From an uncultured Methanoregula sp. (GTDB lineage Archaea > Halobacteriota > Methanomicrobia > Methanomicrobiales > Methanospirillaceae), in the NCBI RefSeq assembly GCF_963662735.1, contig NZ_OY759744.1, forward strand, positions 186,001 through 250,000: a DNA stretch of 64,000 nt, given 5' to 3'. Below are positions 25,657-34,744 of this stretch, in pieces. A model generated the notes under the pieces. It was given only the letters and a program-made list of their open reading frames with translations. It ran no database searches and was not told the DNA's origin. Position numbers and translations under genes: made by a program. Position 1 is the stretch's first letter; each line of letters begins with the position of its first letter.

Positions 25657-28081
25657 AGAGGTCTTTCCTCACTTTCTCGATAACTGCCTCCGGGTCACGG
25701 TGGTAGGAGATAAGGATCTTTGCTACGTCCTTGTAGTGCCGGATCTTCTTGATCCGCATCCATTCGAGCACTTCCTGACGGCGTTTGAGCTCCTCCCGCA
25801 TACGGTTCTCGTTCCAGCCCTTTGCCTCCATGATCTCTTCGAGCAGGTAGGACTTTCCGGAATAGGTGTGTTCATCAGTGGCAGATCGCCATTTGAAAAC
25901 TTCGTTCGTGATAAGCTCGTTTGTCCTTGGATCGATATCCAGGATCTCGACGATCTGCTTGTTCCGCCGGATACGTTTGCCACCAACGCGGGCCTGCACC
26001 TGGACGCAGATGAAATCCAGTGCCGAAAGCATGTTCCGCGGCACGTCCATGGGAGGGTTCTCGATACGGTGCACAACACTCGCAACGGAATCGGCATGGG
26101 TGGTCGAGTAGGTGATGTGACCGGTACTCATTGCCTGGAAGAGAGTCTGGCATTCCTTGCCGCGGACCTCGCCAACGATGATGTACTCTGGACGCTGACG
26201 CATCGCGGCCCGCAGGAGCTCGTACATGTTGATCTCCCCCCTCCCGGCGGTATCGAACGAGTCCCGGGTAACACTGGGGATCCAGTTCGGGTGCGGGAGC
26301 TTGAGTTCCCGGGTATCTTCAAGGGAGACAATCTTTGCCATCGGGGGGATAAAGAGCGAGATGGCGTTCAAGGCCGTGGTCTTACCGGATGCAGTCCCAC
26401 CGGCAAAGATCGCAGACTTGCCGTTCTCTACAGCAAGCCAGATATAGGCAATGGCCAGCGGTGAAAAGGTGTGCCATTCAATGAGATCGGTAGGGGTGAT
26501 CGGCTCATCCTTGAATTTACGGATAGTGAACGTTGAACCGTGAGCGGTCACTTCTGTCCCGAGCGTCATTTGGATACGGGAGCCATCCTGCATGGTTGCA
26601 TCCAGGATCGGTTCTGCTATCGAGATGTACTTGCCTGCCCGCTGGGCAAGCTTGGTGACGAATGAATCGAGATCTTCTGCCGTGTGGTACACAAGCGTGG
26701 TCTTCATTGATTCGTAACTTGAATGGAAAGCAAAGATTGGTGTGTGAACCCCATCGCACGATATATCCTCGATGTACTTATCGTGCATGATTGCGTCGAT
26801 CAGGCCGTCGCCAAGGAAATCCTTGTACATGTTATAGTGAATCTTCTCCCGTTGTAATGGCGAGAGCCTGATCCCGTAATCATGGATGATATCCACTGTT
26901 GCTACCCGGAGCCGCTTTTTCGCATCCTCCTTGGAGATATCCTTGGTATTGATATCGAGCGTTTCAAAGAGTCGTTCTTTGAGTTCCCTGAGAAGATCTT
27001 TTTCCGGATCGGTCAACGCCGGCTCAAGGACATGGTATGTGTATTCGTGGGTGGAGTGGTCGTATGTGATTCGGATGAACGCATATGGCTCGTTAACCGG
27101 ATAGAGCTCCATTTCTTCTATGCCCGGGCGGTCCTGGAACGTAAGGTCAACCAGCGGGCCATGCTCTGCCGGGTCGTACTCATCCTGTTCCGTGCGGATG
27201 GCTTTAAAGAGTGACGAGAGGCTGAACCGTTTGGGCTCTGTCCTGGGTTCCGGGGTCTCGTTTGAGAGATCCATCCCGATATCGAGATCCTTGAAACCCG
27301 CACGTGAAAAGTTTTTCTTCCAGAGTTCATCGAACTCCAGCGGCAGGGTGCTCATACCGGAACCCTCGTACGAATTGATGCGCCCGTGCAGCCGGAGTTC
27401 ATCGATCCTGAACGTTGCACCCTTCGGGAGGATCAGGCCGGATATATCGGATATTTGATCAACGGAAATGATCTTCTCATCCTCATCCGACTCCCAGGTT
27501 GACGGGGAAGGTTCAAGGGTCTTTGCGTTTTTCCCATCCTTATGTTTCCTCACCGTGGCCTTTGGATCCTCGTCCACGATCTCGATTATCCGTTCTGCTC
27601 CCGCGGATGCAGAGGGGTCTGAAGATTCATTGGTCGGATTGTGGAAACCTGCAACAGAGCTTTCCCTTTCTGCGGAATCTGGGGGAGATACAGGTTCCAA
27701 CGGATTGGAGGATACAGATACGATTGGTCTGGTATCATCAGCAGGTTTCGGGGGAAGGGGTTGGGATACACTGGAGGCCTCATCGGGAATGTCATCGAGA
27801 AGGTCATCAAGACTCATAATGACGTTATCAGCAGATTCATCAGGAGGGACAAAGGGTGAGACGGGGGCTGTTTCTGCGGGTGCAGAAGGGGAAATATTTC
27901 CGGTTTTACCCGTCATGCCCAGTTTCTTCATCAGAAGAGAGAAATCACCGGTATTATCGGATTGGTGCGAACCTAGAGAATCCGGGGTTGGGGGAGTTAC
28001 AGATTCCTCTTTCTTTACCCCGCCAATCTTTTTTATGAGCGAGTTCACCTCGTCAAGCGAGTCATTATCATCTTTGTCCAT
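25649..28081 (-). CDS. Type II/IV secretion ATPase (T2SSE/TadA-like) with long disordered N-terminus
   Basis: This hexameric ATPase powers filament assembly. The 810 residues contain a Ser/Pro/Asp-rich N-terminus (about 1-220), an N-domain near 250-450 and the motor domain: Walker A IFAGGTASGKTTALNAI near 565, an Asp box, Walker B YIIVGEVRGKECQ near 645 and the His box TGHITYSTTHADS. Archaeal filament ATPases are usually 500-600 residues, so the disordered arm is long. Two short helical repeats, NSLIKKIGGVKKEE at about residue 13 and SLLMKKLGMTGKTG at about 49, resemble each other and could be docking motifs. It leads an operon with two T2SSF genes. Confidence 0.9.
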   Translation of the reverse strand: MDKDDNDSLDEVNSLIKKIGGVKKEESVTPPTPDSLGSHQSDNTGDFSLLMKKLGMTGKTGNISPSAPAETAPVSPFVPPDESADNVIMSLDDLLDDIPDEASSVSQPLPPKPADDTRPIVSVSSNPLEPVSPPDSAERESSVAGFHNPTNESSDPSASAGAERIIEIVDEDPKATVRKHKDGKNAKTLEPSPSTWESDEDEKIISVDQISDISGLILPKGATFRIDELRLHGRINSYEGSGMSTLPLEFDELWKKNFSRAGFKDLDIGMDLSNETPEPRTEPKRFSLSSLFKAIRTEQDEYDPAEHGPLVDLTFQDRPGIEEMELYPVNEPYAFIRITYDHSTHEYTYHVLEPALTDPEKDLLRELKERLFETLDINTKDISKEDAKKRLRVATVDIIHDYGIRLSPLQREKIHYNMYKDFLGDGLIDAIMHDKYIEDISCDGVHTPIFAFHSSYESMKTTLVYHTAEDLDSFVTKLAQRAGKYISIAEPILDATMQDGSRIQMTLGTEVTAHGSTFTIRKFKDEPITPTDLIEWHTFSPLAIAYIWLAVENGKSAIFAGGTASGKTTALNAISLFIPPMAKIVSLEDTRELKLPHPNWIPSVTRDSFDTAGRGEINMYELLRAAMRQRPEYIIVGEVRGKECQTLFQAMSTGHITYSTTHADSVASVVHRIENPPMDVPRNMLSALDFICVQVQARVGGKRIRRNKQIVEILDIDPRTNELITNEVFKWRSATDEHTYSGKSYLLEEIMEAKGWNENRMREELKRRQEVLEWMRIKKIRHYKDVAKILISYHRDPEAVIEKVRKDLYE

Positions 28082-28262
28082 GTAATCCCTCCCCGCGAAA
28101 ATCGCATGAAATCCTGTTTCCCCCGCATGCTGGGGGGCATTCTCATGTGGTTAAAAGATAATTTGCCTGCGAGTATATCTATTCTCTGCCAAATCCGGGT
28201 GACCGGAGAGTATGGTTTTGCCCGTTGGGGGTAATTTGCCTGCATACTGCATACAAGGTAGT

Positions 28263-28985
28263 TCAGCGGGAAATATCGGAAAGGATGCTGGTCAGCACTA
28301 CCCGGATAAGACCGAGCTGGGCCTCGGCAGTTGTGAAGATGCAGAGATACAGGTCCCCGCATGGTGCAACGATGAACTTGCTTGTGGCAGTTTCAAGGAT
28401 CAGCTGGTCGAGGCTCCCGACACCCATCTCCTGCGCAATTTTCGTCCCCGCACGCATGAAATCCTCTGCCGATACGGCAATGTGCTCAAAATCCGCATCG
28501 CCCATGGACTGGACCGGGAAGCCTTCAAAGAATACCGAAACCGCAATCACCCCGGGAATGCTGACAATCTTCTGCAGCGTGCGCTCGTCCAGCAGGGCGG
28601 GTGATTTACCGGAAGTGGCAGAACCGTTTTTCACTTCAACGGGGATTTCTGGATCCTGCGGTTTGCAGATAAGGTGTTCGTATTTTGCGATCTGGTGGGC
28701 AAGAGAAAACTCTGTATCATCGTATTCCCGTAACCGGCATTCAAGGAACTCTACATCCATTGCAGGGGGTACCGCGATGTATGCGAGGGCTGCACTTCCC
28801 CGAAAGATTTCGTCACCGTCCCGGAAATATGCAGCCACCGATCTCCCATTATCGATAAGAATGAAACCGTGACCGAGATCGGTCTCAATCTGGCAGGCTC
28901 CCCGGAACGTCTGCAATTCCTGAATAAATGATTCGTTATGGGGATCCTCTACAATTCCCTTGTCAGTCCCGGCAGGAAATTTCAT
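28263..28985 (-). CDS. Roadblock/LC7 protein with DUF2226-like N-terminal part
   Basis: This is a 240-residue protein. The N-terminal about 110 residues (FIQELQTFRGACQIETDLG, GHGFILIDNGRSVAAYF) look like the DUF2226/PATAN-type domain also seen in the gene at 29579. The C-terminal about 110 residues (LQKIVSIPGVIAVSVFFEG, QMGVGSLDQLILETATSKFI as approximate pattern) fit the roadblock/LC7 fold, which in bacteria and archaea regulates small GTPases such as MglA. It follows the short roadblock gene by ten bases and precedes the filament ATPase by 180. The link to the filament machine is by position only. Confidence 0.68.
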   Translation of the reverse strand: MKFPAGTDKGIVEDPHNESFIQELQTFRGACQIETDLGHGFILIDNGRSVAAYFRDGDEIFRGSAALAYIAVPPAMDVEFLECRLREYDDTEFSLAHQIAKYEHLICKPQDPEIPVEVKNGSATSGKSPALLDERTLQKIVSIPGVIAVSVFFEGFPVQSMGDADFEHIAVSAEDFMRAGTKIAQEMGVGSLDQLILETATSKFIVAPCGDLYLCIFTTAEAQLGLIRVVLTSILSDISR

Positions 28986-28995
28986 AGTAAGGAAA

Positions 28996-29343
28996 TCAAA
29001 GCGCAGCCACGATACGTTCTTTATTCTTTTTCAGTTCGTACCGGATCCTTCCCACATTGGAACTCGTATCAGCTACAATGGCAATCAGTTCATCGGCAGA
29101 AAGGGGGGACAGGAGGATTGGCCCTTTTTCAAGCTCCACAATCATCTGCAGCAACTCGCCTTTACCCAGGGTGCTTCCCATTACTTCAGAGGTGCCAAGG
29201 CCGGTTGATGCCATGGCACCAAGTGCATCGATATCGACTTTACCGGAAACAGCACTTTCGATGACAAAGCCGTCTCTCCCCACGACTACAGCAGCTGATA
29301 CTCCTTCCACCTTCAGGAATTCCTCAAGTAACGGTTTGAGCAT
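28996..29343 (-). CDS. Roadblock/LC7 domain protein
   Basis: This is a stand-alone roadblock/LC7 protein of 115 residues. It has the MglB-like pattern LEEFLKVEGVSAAVVVGRDG, then FVIESAVSGKVDIDALGAMA and ELIAIVADTSSNVGRIRYEL at the C-terminal helix. Such proteins bind and activate Ras-like GTPases or nucleate other complexes. It is the first gene of a minus-strand run toward the filament ATPase, divergent from the DUF2226 gene. No Ras-like GTPase is encoded in the window. Confidence 0.83.
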   Translation of the reverse strand: MLKPLLEEFLKVEGVSAAVVVGRDGFVIESAVSGKVDIDALGAMASTGLGTSEVMGSTLGKGELLQMIVELEKGPILLSPLSADELIAIVADTSSNVGRIRYELKKNKERIVAAL

Positions 29344-29578
29344 TATTCCACCAGTTTATAAATCAATCTCTCTTTTTCTTTTCCTATTAAAAGATTGGTT
29401 TTACCCGAATACGAACCAGAAATCATAAATGCGGGCATTCCGGCAGACAATTATGCCGGACATCATAGCGTCCTGTGTGCCGGAAGGGCAGGGAGAGTTT
29501 AAAGGGAACAATAGGGAGGAATACACCATTACGGGATAAATGGAAAGTATTTAGATAAAAGTCGCCAAGATAGAGACG

Positions 29579-30280
29579 ATGCAACTTCCGAGAGGGACAT
29601 TCCGGGAGATAAAAAAGGACGAGAAGATCCGTATTCTCCTTTTGAAACTCGAACAGGAGCAGTTCAGCGGTGTCTGTACTCTCTCGTCCCATGGCGGAAA
29701 CGGTGTGCTTGTGTACAGGAACGGAAAATGCATCCTTGCCAGGGTGATGACAAAGTACGGGGATGCAGGTCTTGAGGAATTACAGAAATTCCTGGACCAG
29801 AACGGAGATGCAGCACTCTCCGTACTTGATGAAACACAGATCAAGCTCGCGCTTGAATTCAATAAACCGGCCATTGTGAAGAAACACGGACCCGTCACCA
29901 TGATGCCCCCCCGGAAATCCTATCCTTCCCCCACATTCCCTGGCGATGCGAAATCTCCTGCGGCGAAAGGATCGCATACCGGAACAGAAACGGTCATTAT
30001 CAGGCCAGTTACTCCCAGGATCAGGGTTGCCCTCCCGGATCATACAACTCACCCGGCTCCTCCAGTCCATACAAGGAAACCTCATTCGCAGAAACCCGGA
30101 AAAAACGAGTGCGGGGCGGCTGAAGGTGAGACGGATTCCACAGAGACCCAAACGACCAGCTTCGATCAGGACATGGAGACGATCGACACGATGGATCTTG
30201 AGAAAGTTACCGATAAAATCCGGGGAGACTGCAAAACCATGATCAAACAGCTCGATCTTGAACACCTCATGGAGCGCTAA
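29579..30280 (+). CDS. DUF2226 family protein
   Basis: This cytoplasmic protein of 233 residues has an N-terminal DUF2226-type domain (about 1-105: KILLLKLEQEQFSGVCTL-like first helices and GVLVYRNGKCILARVMTKYG). A Pro/Thr-rich linker (about 110-200) and a short acidic C-terminal helix (MDLEKVTDKIRGDCKTMIK) follow. DUF2226 is known mainly from archaea and lacks a biochemical assignment. Its neighbours on the same strand are a membrane roadblock protein (28 bases) and MinD, and the filament genes lie on the other strand, so it may be an adaptor in that module. Confidence 0.75.
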   Translation: MQLPRGTFREIKKDEKIRILLLKLEQEQFSGVCTLSSHGGNGVLVYRNGKCILARVMTKYGDAGLEELQKFLDQNGDAALSVLDETQIKLALEFNKPAIVKKHGPVTMMPPRKSYPSPTFPGDAKSPAAKGSHTGTETVIIRPVTPRIRVALPDHTTHPAPPVHTRKPHSQKPGKNECGAAEGETDSTETQTTSFDQDMETIDTMDLEKVTDKIRGDCKTMIKQLDLEHLMER

Positions 30281-30307
30281 ACCTCCAGAAGAAACGATGC
30301 GATTATC

Positions 30308-30883
30308 ATGAGCTTTTCATTGCCAGACAATTTCCTGCTCCCCGCAGTTGGTATTGCAGTACTGATCGTCTTTGCCATTATTGCCTTTTTCTTGATCCGC
30401 AGCCGGCGATCCAACCCGGTCCGGAATCCCGCAACCGGCCCTCAACGGGGTCAGAAATTCGGTTACCAGCCAGAATTAAAACCGGTCCTGCACATTCCTA
30501 CGATCAGAAAATCTGAACCAGTAAGAATAACCCAACCTCAACCTCAGGTCACGAAGATCGATTTTGTCAGTGGCAAAAAAGATCTTGCAGAAAGTCTTGT
30601 GGCCCTTGCAGAAACATATTCCCTTGATTCCTTCACTCTCGCGTCCTATGATGGTCTCGTCATTGCATCAACAGACCGGAATACTGCACAGGCCGATGCA
30701 GCACAATATGCAGAGATATTTGCCAGCAGCCACCTGTTTGAAACCCCCGGTGCCGTACTCTTCGGTCTTGCTCACAAAGGATCGGATCTTATCGGAATAA
30801 TTCGGGTAAACAGGCATATATCGGACGAAATCTGCCAGAATATCGAGAATGACACAAAAGATATTTTAAACTCATGGATATAA
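30308..30883 (+). CDS. Membrane-anchored roadblock/LC7 protein
   Basis: The 191-residue protein has one N-terminal transmembrane helix (about residues 11-32, VGIAVLIVFAIIAFFLI) followed by basic residues, a Pro/Gln-rich linker and a C-terminal roadblock/LC7 domain (about 85-190; SLVALAETYSLDSFTLASYD, GLVIASTDRNTAQADAAQY and LIGIIRVNRHISDEICQNIE). It is the third roadblock-type protein of the locus and the only one tethered to the membrane, which could place a signalling complex near the filament platform. It lies between DUF2226 and MinD genes. Confidence 0.78.
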   Translation: MSFSLPDNFLLPAVGIAVLIVFAIIAFFLIRSRRSNPVRNPATGPQRGQKFGYQPELKPVLHIPTIRKSEPVRITQPQPQVTKIDFVSGKKDLAESLVALAETYSLDSFTLASYDGLVIASTDRNTAQADAAQYAEIFASSHLFETPGAVLFGLAHKGSDLIGIIRVNRHISDEICQNIENDTKDILNSWI

Positions 30884-30950
30884 CACGATTATCAGGGAAA
30901 CCAATAACCTGTACCTGAACAGGAAATTTTGCGTCACTTCAGGGGGGCGA

Positions 30951-31745
30951 ATGGTCAAGGTTTATACAATTGCTTCCGGGAAAGGCGGAACCGGTAAGAC
31001 CACGGTCTCCGTCAATCTCGGAACCATGCTTGCCGAACTCGGGAAAGAGACCTACCTGATGGACGCAGATATCGGGATGGCGAACGTGGGGCTTGTCCTT
31101 GGGCTGCAGGATGCCCCGGTGACCCTTCACGAGGTACTTGCCGGTAAGGGCAACATCGCTGATGCCATCTATGAAGGGCCTGCAGGCCTCAAGGTAATTC
31201 CGAGTGGGATCTCGCTCCAGGGATTCCAGCAGGCAGATCCCGACCGGATCCGGGATGTTCTGACCGATATTGTCAAACGCTGCGAGTTCCTCCTGATCGA
31301 TGCTCCGGCAGGAATCAGCAAGGATGGGGTCGTGCCGCTTGCAGTTGCTGATGAAGTGATTCTCGTTGTCAACCCAGAGCTCTCCTCGATTGTCGATGCG
31401 CTCAAGACCAAAATCCTTACCGAAGTAGTTGGAGGACACGTCAAGGGTGCGATCATCAATAGGGTTGATCAGGATAAGGCGGATATCGTAACCCGGAAGA
31501 TGGAAAAAGTCCTGGGGGTACAGGTGATCGGGATTATACCCGAAGATCCCAATATCCGTCGCTCCTCATCTTCAAAGACTCCGATTGTCATCAAGTTCCC
31601 GAACTCCCCCGCCTCAAAAGCAATCCGGAAGATTGCTTCTGATATGATAGGTATAGCCTATAAGGAAGAGGCAGTTGCCCCACAGGATGAAGGATTCATA
31701 GAACGATTCACAAAAGCCCTTTTCAGGAAAAAAACGCAGCGGTAA
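30951..31745 (+). CDS. minD: MinD/ParA-type ATPase
   Basis: This is a deviant Walker A ATPase of the MinD/ParA group; family members position cell-division, filament or signalling complexes. The 264 residues contain the P-loop IASGKGGTGKTTVSVNLG near residue 5, switch I DADIGMANVGLVLG near 38, LLIDAPAGISKDGV near 117, and a C-terminal FIERFTKALFRKK that may form an amphipathic membrane-targeting helix. MinE is absent, as usual in archaea. Its position behind DUF2226 and roadblock genes next to a filament operon suggests a polar-localisation role, similar to TadZ or FlhG, but this is inference. Confidence 0.85.
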   Translation: MVKVYTIASGKGGTGKTTVSVNLGTMLAELGKETYLMDADIGMANVGLVLGLQDAPVTLHEVLAGKGNIADAIYEGPAGLKVIPSGISLQGFQQADPDRIRDVLTDIVKRCEFLLIDAPAGISKDGVVPLAVADEVILVVNPELSSIVDALKTKILTEVVGGHVKGAIINRVDQDKADIVTRKMEKVLGVQVIGIIPEDPNIRRSSSSKTPIVIKFPNSPASKAIRKIASDMIGIAYKEEAVAPQDEGFIERFTKALFRKKTQR

Positions 31746-31903
31746 CATCCCGGGTTTATTGTCCTGATCCCGGTTTATCAATATGCACGCCGACTTGATC
31801 CACCTCAGCACCGGATAGTGAGCATGCGATATCTGTTTTTAGACCGGATGACGTTACAGAGATTCCTGCATTGTAACCGGGCCTGTTTTAAAGAGAGGAC
31901 CGG

Positions 31904-32695
31904 TCAGATTATTTTTGCCATCTTTATCTGATCGAGACTTTTTTCCCGGATATGCATTAATACGCCGATGAGTGCGTGGTGATCATCCTTGACTGGGCGC
32001 ACCGCGACGCTGACCTTCCGGCTCTTGTTGGTCCGGGTGACTATGGAGGTATTGAACTCATGCATGATAACAAGCATCTGTTTTACCACTTCTGTCACGG
32101 GATCTTTCAGTTCCTCACTGGTCTGGTCATTGACGAGCATGAGTACGTCTCTCCAGTGATGCATCAGGATCTGCTTCTCAGGGAGATCCAGAAGTCGCGG
32201 GGTATAGGGGTTGAAAAAAATAATGTTTCCCCTGGTATCAAGGACAAGGATCGCATCAAGTGCTTCGGTGATCTTTTTTGGCTTCCCAATCGGGTATGCG
32301 TCAAGGTACTTCTTTCGGAACGTATGATTGTAGAGGGCGAGTTCAACGTTTGATCCCAAGTCCTTGTCCGTGAAGGGCTTGAGGATATAGCCGAGGGGCT
32401 GGGATTCTTTGGCACGTTCGAGCAGGGTGTCATCGTAATGAGCGGTCAGGAAGATGATCGGATAGTGGAAGAGCTGGAAGATATATCTCGCTGCCGCCAC
32501 TCCGTCAAGTTGTCCGCTGAGCGTAATATCCATGATGACGAGATCCGGCTCCAGCTCCGCAGCCTTCCGGATTGCTTCCTCGCCGGAGCCAACCTTCCCG
32601 ACGACCGCATAACCCTTGCGCTCCAGCATCGTTGTGATCAGGTTGGCGATGATTTCATCATCTTCCACAATGAGAATTCGGGGTATCGGCGGCAT
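31904..32695 (-). CDS. Response regulator with C-terminal PAS domain
   Basis: This 263-residue protein has a CheY-like receiver (about 1-125: RILIVEDDEIIANLITTML, phospho-acceptor aspartate in DLVIMDITLSG and the lysine in GYILKPFTDKDLG) and a PAS domain (about 145-255: AILVLDTRGNIIFFNPY, VRPVKDDHHALIGVLMHI). There is no DNA-binding domain, so output is probably by protein contact. The nearest sensor kinase in the window is at 4851, not adjacent. It is convergent with MinD and 74 bases downstream of the V4R gene on the same strand. Confidence 0.85.
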   Translation of the reverse strand: MPPIPRILIVEDDEIIANLITTMLERKGYAVVGKVGSGEEAIRKAAELEPDLVIMDITLSGQLDGVAAARYIFQLFHYPIIFLTAHYDDTLLERAKESQPLGYILKPFTDKDLGSNVELALYNHTFRKKYLDAYPIGKPKKITEALDAILVLDTRGNIIFFNPYTPRLLDLPEKQILMHHWRDVLMLVNDQTSEELKDPVTEVVKQMLVIMHEFNTSIVTRTNKSRKVSVAVRPVKDDHHALIGVLMHIREKSLDQIKMAKII

Positions 32696-32768
32696 GGGTC
32701 TACCTTGGAGCTGAAGCGTTACTCGTTTTAAGTAGGTAAAATAAATATTTAAAACAGGTCATCCGGCT

Positions 32769-33872
32769 TTATTTATTGGTGATAGTAAAGACGCAATGAT
32801 CATCGCCTTTGGACCGGCACATGATTTCACGGGCCTGGACCCTGATACCAAAGGATCCCTCGACAATGCCGGCAAGGAGCCCGGCAGTGCAGTAACAGAC
32901 ATTCTTCCCGGTATTACCAAACGATTCCGACTCAACGGTATGTTCGAGTGTCATGGTCTTGGTCTTTGTCCCTTCGTCCCATTCCGTTTTGATGATATTG
33001 AACCAGCCCATCTGGGAATAAAAAGTGAACGCCATATTCGCAAGCGTATTGGGGTTTGTTATACCCATTGTCTTGTAATGTTCGACATTCTCCTTTCCCA
33101 TATCCATGTACGCCCGGTAATTTACCCCGCTTGCCGGCGCTTCCCCCATGGTCTTTTTTAATGATGTCGTCATGGACGTGAAGATGAAACGCGGCATCAT
33201 GACCACGGGCTCGTCAATCAGCTGGATCTTGCCGGCAAGGGGCTTGTGCTCGATAAATTCCGTTATCGCCGAGTCGCCCCGGACTACGGCTTCAGCCTTG
33301 AATTTCCAGCTTGGTTCAACCTGATCAATGACAAACTCGCAGTACTCGTCGCCTTTGGCATGACAGGTCTTCTCAATGCAGAACCAGGTCTTTCCGGTCA
33401 CTGCCTTGAGAACCCCCTCGATCCAGCCCTGGTGGATACCACAGACCGGCATATTCCAGTCTTTCATGACTTCGGACTCAAAAGTATGTCGGGTGCGCAG
33501 CACGATCCTTTTTTCTCCTGACTCAACGAGTTCAAACGGGGCTCCCCATCCCTGCTGGTGCTGGAGCTTGAAAACGAGCATCAGGAACTCGGCCGGAGGC
33601 AGATCCATGCCCAGTTTTTTTAAGAGATTGTTGAGGCCGACCGAGCCGGCGCCGACCGAACGGAAGAGCTTGCGCACCGCCTTTACCGCGAGCTTCTTGT
33701 TGAGATTTGACTCGTACATCTCGTAGATAGCTTTGATGAGGTAGTTGGGATTGCTCGCGGTTCTTACACCGAATACAGAATACGCTCCGGCAAGCGGGTC
33801 CAGTTCGATATAGGGAGCAATCGTCTTCTCCCCGCGGATAAGCGCTTCGAAATCTTCGCGTCCTATCTTCAT
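32769..33872 (-). CDS. V4R (4-vinyl reductase) domain protein
   Basis: The 367-residue protein contains V4R-type segments, a small-molecule binding fold with a conserved cysteine pair: WFCIEKTCHAKGDEYCEF near residue 190 and EIMCRSKGDDHCVFTI at the C-terminus, indicating two copies. The N-terminal part (MKIGREDFEALIRGEKT) has a helical region around residue 40. V4R proteins often act as sensors of hydrophobic ligands. The start is ATG 33870-33872, because the longer frame adds 23 residues that have no counterpart in the duplicated domain layout. It is next to a response regulator. Confidence 0.75.
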   Translation of the reverse strand: MKIGREDFEALIRGEKTIAPYIELDPLAGAYSVFGVRTASNPNYLIKAIYEMYESNLNKKLAVKAVRKLFRSVGAGSVGLNNLLKKLGMDLPPAEFLMLVFKLQHQQGWGAPFELVESGEKRIVLRTRHTFESEVMKDWNMPVCGIHQGWIEGVLKAVTGKTWFCIEKTCHAKGDEYCEFVIDQVEPSWKFKAEAVVRGDSAITEFIEHKPLAGKIQLIDEPVVMMPRFIFTSMTTSLKKTMGEAPASGVNYRAYMDMGKENVEHYKTMGITNPNTLANMAFTFYSQMGWFNIIKTEWDEGTKTKTMTLEHTVESESFGNTGKNVCYCTAGLLAGIVEGSFGIRVQAREIMCRSKGDDHCVFTITNK

Positions 33873-33973
33873 GAAGCAATGATCTGTCCTGATCCAATAT
33901 AAAGGGTGTCGGCCCGTTTGGGGAATTAAGACCAGATTCAACGTAAAATCGACAAAAAAGGCAAATTTATTGT

Positions 33974-34585
33974 TTAAACTGCGAGAAGCAGAACCGCGTG
34001 GGAATCGTCAAAGGTGATATGGGACGAGAAGATATTACCGGAACGATCCTGTACAATACAATCGTAATGTCCGTACGCAAGGCGGAACCGGACACTCCCG
34101 TCATCGGTCGTGACATCGCTTCCCATCACCCGGCCATCCTGCCGGATCGAAACCCTGACCCCGTTCTGGGGCTTCTCTTCGTGTTTCACGGTCAGGGTGA
34201 GAACGCCAATACCCTCGGCCTTTCTACCGATTTCAGGGATCACGGTGGTCATGGTTTGCCGGATGTGCGACTTCTCAAAGATCCTGCATCCCATAACTAC
34301 TGCATTCACAAGATCAGGGCTGACCTCGCTTACCCTGAACTGCTCCCGACCGGTAAGGTGGACAACCGCCTTATCACCATAGAGCTCCCCATTCTCATCA
34401 GCAAAAACAGCTCCTTCCGGCTCACCGGCCAGGACTGCCAGATAAAATGCCTGTTCCCCATTCTTTGCCACGGCAAGGCCGTTTACCAGTCCGGCACCGG
34501 CAATGCGAAGCAGTTCCGGCAGGGGAAAAGTACCAAGGTTCGGGGAACCGCTGATGAGCTGATCAAGCTGATTCTGGATTTTCAA
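33974..34585 (-). CDS. DUF2226-like N-terminal domain fused to a beta-sandwich-like C-terminus
   Basis: I do not recognise a named family for the whole. The first about 105 residues (ELLRIAGAGLVNGLAVAKNG, YLAVLAGEPEGAVFADENG) resemble the DUF2226-type domain in the gene at 29579. The last about 80 residues (LTLTVKHEEKPQNGVRVSIR, DDGSVRFRLAYGHYDCIVQ) look like a carboxypeptidase-regulatory or Ig-like beta-sandwich. It has no signal peptide. It is divergent from the prepilin peptidase gene, with a 159-base gap. A role in the same signalling module is suggested by domain sharing only. Confidence 0.55.
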   Translation of the reverse strand: MKIQNQLDQLISGSPNLGTFPLPELLRIAGAGLVNGLAVAKNGEQAFYLAVLAGEPEGAVFADENGELYGDKAVVHLTGREQFRVSEVSPDLVNAVVMGCRIFEKSHIRQTMTTVIPEIGRKAEGIGVLTLTVKHEEKPQNGVRVSIRQDGRVMGSDVTTDDGSVRFRLAYGHYDCIVQDRSGNIFSSHITFDDSHAVLLLAV

Positions 34586-34744
34586 AAAACTCCACCTTGT
34601 ATAAGGATACCAGTGCTACAACCGGTACCCAATCTATATTATTGGGAGTATTCGCATGCCGGTTATTTTATAGTTATGCGGTTATCAGGGCTGCCGGCAA
34701 TCGCCATACATAAGTGCTCCAAAAAAAAATGGTGTACGAGAAGT

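Noticed and set aside
30951..31745. Possibility that the MinD-like gene is a nitrogenase iron protein or a ParA of a plasmid
   Set aside because: There are no nif genes or nitrogenase cysteine ligands, no parB or plasmid functions next to it, and the C-terminal amphipathic segment fits MinD.
33998..34744. Long N-terminal extension of the prepilin peptidase frame
   Set aside because: The extension runs antisense through the DUF2226-like gene and lacks membrane or domain features; the true protein starts at 34745.
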